From assembly GCA_009699025.1 (NCBI GenBank), contig WLOZ01000045.1, forward strand, positions 1 to 9,662: 9,662 nucleotides of DNA. The letters are read 5' to 3'. The notes under the pieces were generated by a model. The model was not told the DNA's origin and made no database searches. It saw only the letters and a program-made list of their open reading frames with translations. This document shows, piece after piece, positions 6,661 through 9,662 of this stretch. Each line of letters starts with the position of its first letter. The first letter of the stretch is position 1. The stretch is from Actinomycetota bacterium (GTDB lineage: Bacteria; Actinomycetota; Actinomycetes; S36-B12; CAIYMF01). A program made the position numbers and the translations under genes.

Positions 6661-7371
6661 ATGAAGCGCAGCAAGAACTGGAACAGGGCCGGCGAGGCAA
6701 TCGGTGAGGTCGGGCCCCGTAGCCCGCTGAAGGCCGTCACGCTGGCCAAGGACACTTCCACCACCAAGTTCGACTCCACCATCGACGTGTCGATGTGCCT
6801 CGGTGTCGACCCCCGCAAGAGCGACCAGATGGTGCGCGGCACCGTCAACCTCCCCCACGGCACGGGCAAGACCGCCAGGGTGCTGGTGTTCGCGGGTGGC
6901 GAGAAGGCCGACGAGGCGCGAGCCGCGGGCGCCGAGTACGTGGGCACTGACGAACTCATTGACAAGGTGGCCGGCGGCTGGATCGACTTCGACTCCGTCG
7001 TGTCGACCCCCGACCTCATGGGCAAGGTGGGCCGGCTCGGCAAGGTCCTCGGACCCCGTGGCCTGATGCCCAACCCGAAGACCGGAACGGTCACCATGGA
7101 CGTCGCCAAGGCGGTCGAGGAGATCAAGGGCGGAAAGATTGAGTTCCGCGTCGACAAGCACGCCAACCTCCAGTTCGTGATCGGTAAGGCGTCGTTCACG
7201 CCCGACATGCTGGTCGAGAACTACGCCGCCGCCCTCGAAGAGGTGCTGCGACTCAAGCCGAGCTCGGCCAAGGGCCGCTACCTCAAGAAGGTCACCGTCT
7301 CGTCGACGATGGGCCCCGGCATCGAGATTGACGCCAACCGCACGCGCTCGGTGACCACCGACGACGACTGA
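6661..7371 (+). CDS. rplA: 50S ribosomal protein L1 (uL1)
   Basis: The 236-residue protein binds 23S rRNA at the mobile L1 stalk and helps release E-site tRNA; in many bacteria it also represses its own operon. The length matches the family (E. coli 234). The L1 signature [15 protein letters not shown] is at 130-144, preceded by [13 protein letters not shown] (83-95) and followed by [13 protein letters not shown] (158-170) and the terminal strand [17 protein letters not shown] 6661 has GAAGGA at 6647-6652. A strong stem-loop downstream marks the likely end of the tRNA-Trp-to-rplA transcription unit. Confidence 0.98.
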   Translation: MKRSKNWNRAGEAIGEVGPRSPLKAVTLAKDTSTTKFDSTIDVSMCLGVDPRKSDQMVRGTVNLPHGTGKTARVLVFAGGEKADEARAAGAEYVGTDELIDKVAGGWIDFDSVVSTPDLMGKVGRLGKVLGPRGLMPNPKTGTVTMDVAKAVEEIKGGKIEFRVDKHANLQFVIGKASFTPDMLVENYAAALEEVLRLKPSSAKGRYLKKVTVSSTMGPGIEIDANRTRSVTTDDD

Positions 7372-7414
7372 GCCTGTGTGGGCCGGTGTGGGCTGAGTGC
7401 CCGCACGCAGCCAC

Positions 7415-7465
7415 CACCTCGCCCCGTATGTACACCGCTCGGCGGTGACCATGCGGGGCGAGGTG
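7415..7465 (+). terminator. Long stem-loop after rplA, probable terminator
   Basis: CACCTCGCCCCG (7415-7426) is exactly complementary to 7454-7465. The stem continues with T-G, then three more pairs, a 2x2 internal loop, and CACCGC/GCGGTG (7433-7438/7442-7447) closing on a TCG loop, 22 pairs in all. An outer ACGCA/TGCGT pair (7405-7409/7469-7473) may extend it. It lies 44 bases after the rplA stop. There is no T-run, which is common for proposed actinobacterial terminators; an RNA-stabilising or processing role is the alternative. Confidence 0.65.
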
Positions 7466-7494
7466 CGTTGCGTCACTGCCTCGGCGACGAGGAT

Positions 7495-7524
7495 TTGCCC
7501 TGACGGGGTTGAACCACCTAGTGT
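7495..7524 (+). promoter_or_regulatory. Probable promoter of rplJL
   Basis: TTGCCC (7495-7500), an 18-base spacer and TAGTGT (7519-7524, TAnnnT) lie just after the rplA stem-loop and just before the L10-type leader. Transcription would start near 7531, at the 5' edge of the leader. The placement supports a separate rplJL transcription unit. Pattern match only. Confidence 0.5.
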
Positions 7525-7529
7525 GAGCA

Positions 7530-7658
7530 GAGCCAAAGACCGTCGGTCGTCGCCCCTCTGGGGGTGGCCTAAGGTTCCTCGTGAACGCCAGCGCAGGTGT
7601 CGCCTCATTCGAGCCCTGGCTCGCGTGCCCCGCGCCTCCTGCGCGGGGCTTCTTCGTT
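7530..7658 (+). promoter_or_regulatory. L10-type ribosomal protein leader
   Basis: The 5' region of rplJ holds the element GCCAAAGACCGTCGG (7532-7546) with nested pairings: GCCA/TGGC (7532-7535/7565-7568), CCCC/GGGG (7553-7556/7560-7563) and GTTC/GAAC (7574-7577/7583-7586). A GCGCAGGTG segment follows at 7591-7599. As I recall it, this arrangement resembles the L10 leader, an RNA bound by L10 or the L10-L12 complex to control rplJL. The match is from memory and position, not a covariance search. A terminator-like hairpin follows (7627-7658). Confidence 0.65.
7627..7658 (+). terminator. Intrinsic terminator/attenuator in the rplJ leader
   Basis: GCCCCGCGC (7627-7635) pairs perfectly with GCGCGGGGC (7641-7649) over a 5-base loop CTCCT, followed by the T-rich run TTCTTCGTT (7650-7658). 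This is the most canonical intrinsic terminator in the window. It lies 42 bases before the rplJ start and inside its leader, so it should act as an attenuator rather than an operon end. Confidence 0.75.
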
Positions 7659-7700
7659 GAACGGCCGGCTCGCGCACGACCTGTAACCCGAGGGAGTTCC

Positions 7701-8357
7701 ATGGCACGCCAAGACAAGGCAACCGCAGTCGATGAGCTGACCGCGCACTTCCGTGGCTCGACCGCCGCGATGCTCACCGAGTACCGCGGCCTCACGGTCG
7801 CCCAGCTCAAGCTGCTGCGTCGGTCACTCGGAGACACGACCTCCTACGTGGTCGTTAAGAATACGCTTACCAAGATCGCTGCCGACCGTGCGGGCGTCGA
7901 GGGACTCAATGACCTGCTTGCGGGTCCGAGTGCCATCGCCTTCGTCACCGGTGACCCGGTGGAAGCAGCCAAGGGGCTGCGCAACTTCGCCAAGGACCAC
8001 CCCAACCTGGTGATCAAGGGCGGCTACATGGACGGCGCCGTCCTGTCAGCCCAGGAGATTGGCCGCCTGGCCGACCTCGAGAGCCGCGAGGTTCTGCTGT
8101 CGAAGATCGCGGGAGTGATGAAGGCATCGCTCACGCAGGCTGCTGGCCTCTTCCAGGCGCCGCTCGCCCAGACTGCACGCCTGCTGGGTGCTCTTCAGGC
8201 CAAGCTCGAGGACGAGAACCCCGCAGTTGCTGCTCCCGAGCCCGTCGCCGATGAGCCCATCGCCGATGAGCCCGTCGCCGATGAGCCCGTCGCTGAGGCT
8301 GCTGAGGCACCCGAAGCAGCTGAAACCCCTGAAACCCCTGAAACCCCCGAAGCCTAA
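7701..8357 (+). CDS. rplJ: 50S ribosomal protein L10 (uL10)
   Basis: L10 anchors L7/L12 dimers to form the ribosomal stalk that recruits translation GTPases. The 218-residue product has the RNA-binding N-terminal domain ([17 protein letters not shown] 27-43, [10 protein letters not shown] 51-60, [10 protein letters not shown] 72-81) and the long C-terminal helix region that binds L12 (about 135-172). It is longer than usual (about 165-180): residues 173-218 are an acidic Pro/Ala/Glu tail of ADEPV-type and ETP repeats. I chose ATG 7701 because GAGGGA lies just upstream (7690-7695) and [13 protein letters not shown] is the family start; the frame is open further upstream through the leader hairpin. 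It is co-transcribed with rplL, 60 bp away. Confidence 0.97.
   Translation: MARQDKATAVDELTAHFRGSTAAMLTEYRGLTVAQLKLLRRSLGDTTSYVVVKNTLTKIAADRAGVEGLNDLLAGPSAIAFVTGDPVEAAKGLRNFAKDHPNLVIKGGYMDGAVLSAQEIGRLADLESREVLLSKIAGVMKASLTQAAGLFQAPLAQTARLLGALQAKLEDENPAVAAPEPVADEPIADEPVADEPVAEAAEAPEAAETPETPETPEA
8241..8348 (+). repeat. In-frame tandem repeats coding the L10 acidic tail
   Basis: Three 15-bp units CCCGTCGCCGATGAG (8241-8255, 8256-8270 with one change, 8271-8285) plus a partial fourth (8286-8297) encode P-V/I-A-D-E. Three 9-bp units GAAACCCCT (8322-8330, 8331-8339, 8340-8348 with one change) encode ETP. All are multiples of three, so copy-number changes keep the frame. The near identity suggests recent expansion by slippage. 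Confidence 0.9.
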
Positions 8358-8417
8358 CCACACCCACCCAGACCCCCGGATCCGAACGGATTCGGTCGCA
8401 AAGAAAGGGACGCCCCC

Positions 8418-8804
8418 ATGGCGAAGCTCAGCACCGACGAACTGCTCGACGTGTTCAAGGAGATGACGCTCCTCGAGCTCTCAGAGTTCGTCAAGCAGTT
8501 TGAGGACACCTTCGACGTCACCGCTGCCGCTCCTGTGGCCATGGCCGTCGCGGCCGCGCCCGCGGGAGCCGGCGCCGAGGCCGCCGCTGAGCAGGATGAG
8601 TTCGATGTCATCCTCGAAGGCGCCGGCGAGAAGAAGATCCAGGTCATCAAGGAGGTGCGCACCATCACCAACCTCGGTCTCAAGGAGGCCAAGGACCTGG
8701 TGGAGGGCGCTCCCCAGCCCGTGCTGGAGAAGGTCACTAAGGAGGCCGCTGAGAAGGCCAAGGATGCCCTCGAGGCCGCCGGAGCCACCGTCTCAGTCAA
8801 GTAG
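8418..8804 (+). CDS. rplL: 50S ribosomal protein L7/L12 (bL12)
   Basis: The 128-residue product is the multicopy stalk protein that recruits and stimulates EF-Tu, EF-G, IF2 and RF3. The N-terminal dimerisation helices ([20 protein letters not shown], 4-23) are followed by an Ala/Gly-rich hinge (about 36-58) and the globular factor-binding domain ([20 protein letters not shown] from 62; [16 protein letters not shown] 87-102). Length and order are standard. ATG 8418 has AGGGA at 8406-8410. The 60-bp rplJ-rplL gap has a small hairpin CCGAA/TTCGG (8382-8395). A 20-bp stem-loop begins 4 bases after the stop. Confidence 0.98.
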   Translation: MAKLSTDELLDVFKEMTLLELSEFVKQFEDTFDVTAAAPVAMAVAAAPAGAGAEAAAEQDEFDVILEGAGEKKIQVIKEVRTITNLGLKEAKDLVEGAPQPVLEKVTKEAAEKAKDALEAAGATVSVK

Positions 8805-8807
8805 TTC

Positions 8808-8851
8808 ACTGCCTCGAGAGGCGTCCGTGAGCGGGCGCCTCTCGAGGCAGT
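8808..8851 (+). terminator. 20-bp stem-loop in the rplL-rpoB spacer
   Basis: ACTGCCTCGAGAGGCG (8808-8823) is perfectly complementary to 8836-8851; T-G and CCG/CGG continue the stem to a TGAG tetraloop (8828-8831). It starts 4 bases after the rplL stop. There is no T-run. In E. coli the equivalent spacer holds an attenuator and an RNase III processing site that lower rpoBC expression relative to rplJL; the same role is a reasonable inference. Confidence 0.75.
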
Positions 8852-8875
8852 TCTGCACCGGTTCGCCTGAAGTGC

Positions 8876-8904
8876 TTGACTCTGACGGCTGTAACGGTCA
8901 CGAT
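8876..8904 (+). promoter_or_regulatory. Weak candidate promoter upstream of rpoB
   Basis: TTGACT (8876-8881) is a near-consensus -35, but the best -10 at 17-base spacing is CACGAT (8899-8904), a poor match. It lies shortly after the rplL stem-loop. Listed as a possible distal rpoB promoter only. Confidence 0.25.
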
Positions 8905-9038
8905 CGTTCTACGCACTACCCCTCGGTGGGCTGATCTCAGTCCCGCCGCAGGTGACGAGGAACACCCGTACGTGTCGGTCCTGGGTCGCTGTCCCAGAAT
9001 CGGTCGGGTCGTTCGAGGGCACCTGCGAGCACCCGGGG

Positions 9039-9067
9039 TGGACAGCGGCGTACCTCACTGGTACGCT
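9039..9067 (+). promoter_or_regulatory. Probable main rpoBC promoter with extended -10
   Basis: TGGACA (9039-9044, one base from TTGACA), a 17-base spacer and TACGCT (9062-9067, TAnnnT) preceded by TGG form an extended -10 promoter. It is the best promoter match in the spacer. A dyad, GCGTACC (9048-9054) with GGTACGC (9060-9066), overlaps the spacer and the -10. Transcription would begin near 9074. Confidence 0.6.
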
Positions 9068-9252
9068 GCCATTTCGTGCTGCCCTCACGCAATCGTGGTG
9101 TGCGCCCTCCTGCGCCGTCGGCGCCGTGGGTTCGTGCCCCACTCAACCGCCTCGTCGAATCCACCCGCTCGACCGCCTGATCCACCACTCCGTTAAACCC
9201 GTGTGAACCCGATCGTCATGGGCCACTCGGCATAACGCCCGGAAGGAACGCC

Positions 9253-9662
9253 TTGGCCGCCTCGCGCTCGTCAGCCCGTCCCGCAGTCCCCACCCGCATC
9301 TCGTTCGCGAAAATCCGAGAGACGCTTGAGGTGCCGAACCTCCTAGCCCTCCAGACCGAGTCCTTCGACTGGCTGATGGGCAACCAGGCGTGGCTCGACC
9401 GCGTCGAGGCTGCCGTCCAGGGCGGGGTCGATGTTCCGAGGTCGTCCGGGCTCGAGGAAATCTTCGAGGAGATCAGCCCGATCGAGGATTTCAGCCAAAC
9501 GATGTCGCTGTCGTTCCGTGATCACCGGTTCGAGCCCCCCAAGTACACGGTCGAGCAGTGTCGCGAGAAAGACTTCACCTACTCGCAGCCGCTGTTCGTC
9601 ACCGCCGAGTTCATGAACAACGAGACCGGCGAGATCAAGAGCCAGACGGTCTTCATGGGTGA
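9253..9662 (+). CDS. rpoB: RNA polymerase beta subunit, N-terminal part
   Basis: The beta subunit forms half of the polymerase catalytic cleft and carries the rifampicin site further downstream, outside this window. The 136 complete codons present read [20 protein letters not shown], then [67 protein letters not shown] and VFMGD, which is typical actinobacterial RpoB. The start is TTG 9253, preceded by GGAAGGA (9241-9247); no in-frame ATG or GTG is close enough, and TTG starts reading AASR are familiar in this group. The gene runs off the window end mid-codon. The frame is intact; transcription is probably from its own promoter plus read-through from rplJL. Confidence 0.97.
   Translation, partial: MAASRSSARPAVPTRISFAKIRETLEVPNLLALQTESFDWLMGNQAWLDRVEAAVQGGVDVPRSSGLEEIFEEISPIEDFSQTMSLSFRDHRFEPPKYTVEQCREKDFTYSQPLFVTAEFMNNETGEIKSQTVFMG

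Larger units (their letters stand above)
8852..9252 (+). other. Gene-free rplL-rpoB spacer with regulatory signals
   Basis: Roughly 400 bases without a credible gene. Besides the two promoter candidates listed separately, I see small hairpins CTGGG/CCCAG (8981-8997) and GCGCC/GGCGC (9112-9124). A five-codon open frame (9218-9235, MGHSA) lies just before rpoB without a ribosome-binding site. The longer open frames here have no family resemblance. After the stronger promoter, the rpoB leader would be about 180 bases. Confidence 0.65.

Noticed and set aside
7415..7465. CRISPR repeat, attachment site or insertion-sequence end
   Set aside because: The inverted repeat occurs once in the window, with no spacers, no direct repeats and no transposase nearby; a stem-loop at the end of an operon explains it.
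6070..7722. A 550-codon open frame on the - strand antisense to rplK-rplA
   Set aside because: It is the shadow of high third-position GC in two clear ribosomal protein genes and shows no family signature.
8131..8367. Minus-strand frames with GFQGFQGF and [11 protein letters not shown] repeats
   Set aside because: They are the antisense reading of the tandem repeats in the L10 tail, not a separate repeat protein.
8876..9196. Open frame of 106 codons in the rplL-rpoB spacer
   Set aside because: No recognisable domain or ribosome-binding site, and it covers the promoter region of rpoB.
9218..9235. Five-codon open frame (MGHSA) shortly before rpoB as a regulatory leader peptide
   Set aside because: There is no Shine-Dalgarno sequence and no run of regulatory codons, and a five-codon frame is expected by chance.

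Overview
The window is a GC-rich actinobacterial chromosome segment covering the conserved secE-nusG-rplKA-rplJL-rpoB transcription/translation block and the genes just upstream. The gene order tRNA-Thr, tRNA-Met, rpmG, MaoC-type dehydratase subunits, murB, aminotransferase, tRNA-Trp, secE is the usual actinobacterial one. NusG with a long acidic N-terminus, a TTG-start RpoB reading AASR, and extended -10 type promoters agree with that. The sequence does not fix a genus. There are two dehydratase genes rather than the mycobacterial hadABC trio, which points away from Mycobacterium.

Region 1 (1-3181, + strand): the 3' part of tRNA-Thr(GGT), tRNA-Met(CAT), rpmG (bL33), a short-chain dehydrogenase/reductase, hadA- and hadB-like hot-dog dehydratase subunits, and murB. 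The four genes from the reductase to murB are nearly contiguous (gaps of 2, 1 and 10 bp) and look like one operon. Reductase plus HadAB would give the keto-reduction and dehydration steps of acyl-chain metabolism; MurB makes UDP-MurNAc for peptidoglycan.

Region 2 (3190-4738): an aspartate/prephenate-type aminotransferase on the - strand, convergent with murB, then a gene-free stretch of about 340 bp that carries a probable promoter for the tRNA-Trp-secE-nusG unit.

Region 3 (4739-7371, + strand): tRNA-Trp, secE, nusG, rplK, rplA. These make the SecE translocon subunit, the NusG elongation factor and the L1/L11 proteins of the 50S subunit. A very strong stem-loop follows rplA.

Region 4 (7474-9662, + strand): a promoter, an L10-type leader with a terminator-like hairpin, rplJ, rplL, a 20-bp stem-loop, a roughly 400-bp spacer with probable rpoB promoters, and the first 136 codons of rpoB.

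I see no mobile element, CRISPR array, phage gene or defence system. This is mostly ordinary core genome. The points worth a second look are regulatory RNA/DNA structures in the spacers (L10 leader with a possible antiterminator, two unusually strong hairpins, a dyad over the rpoB -10), the reductase placed beside hadAB, and the repeat-built acidic tail of L10.
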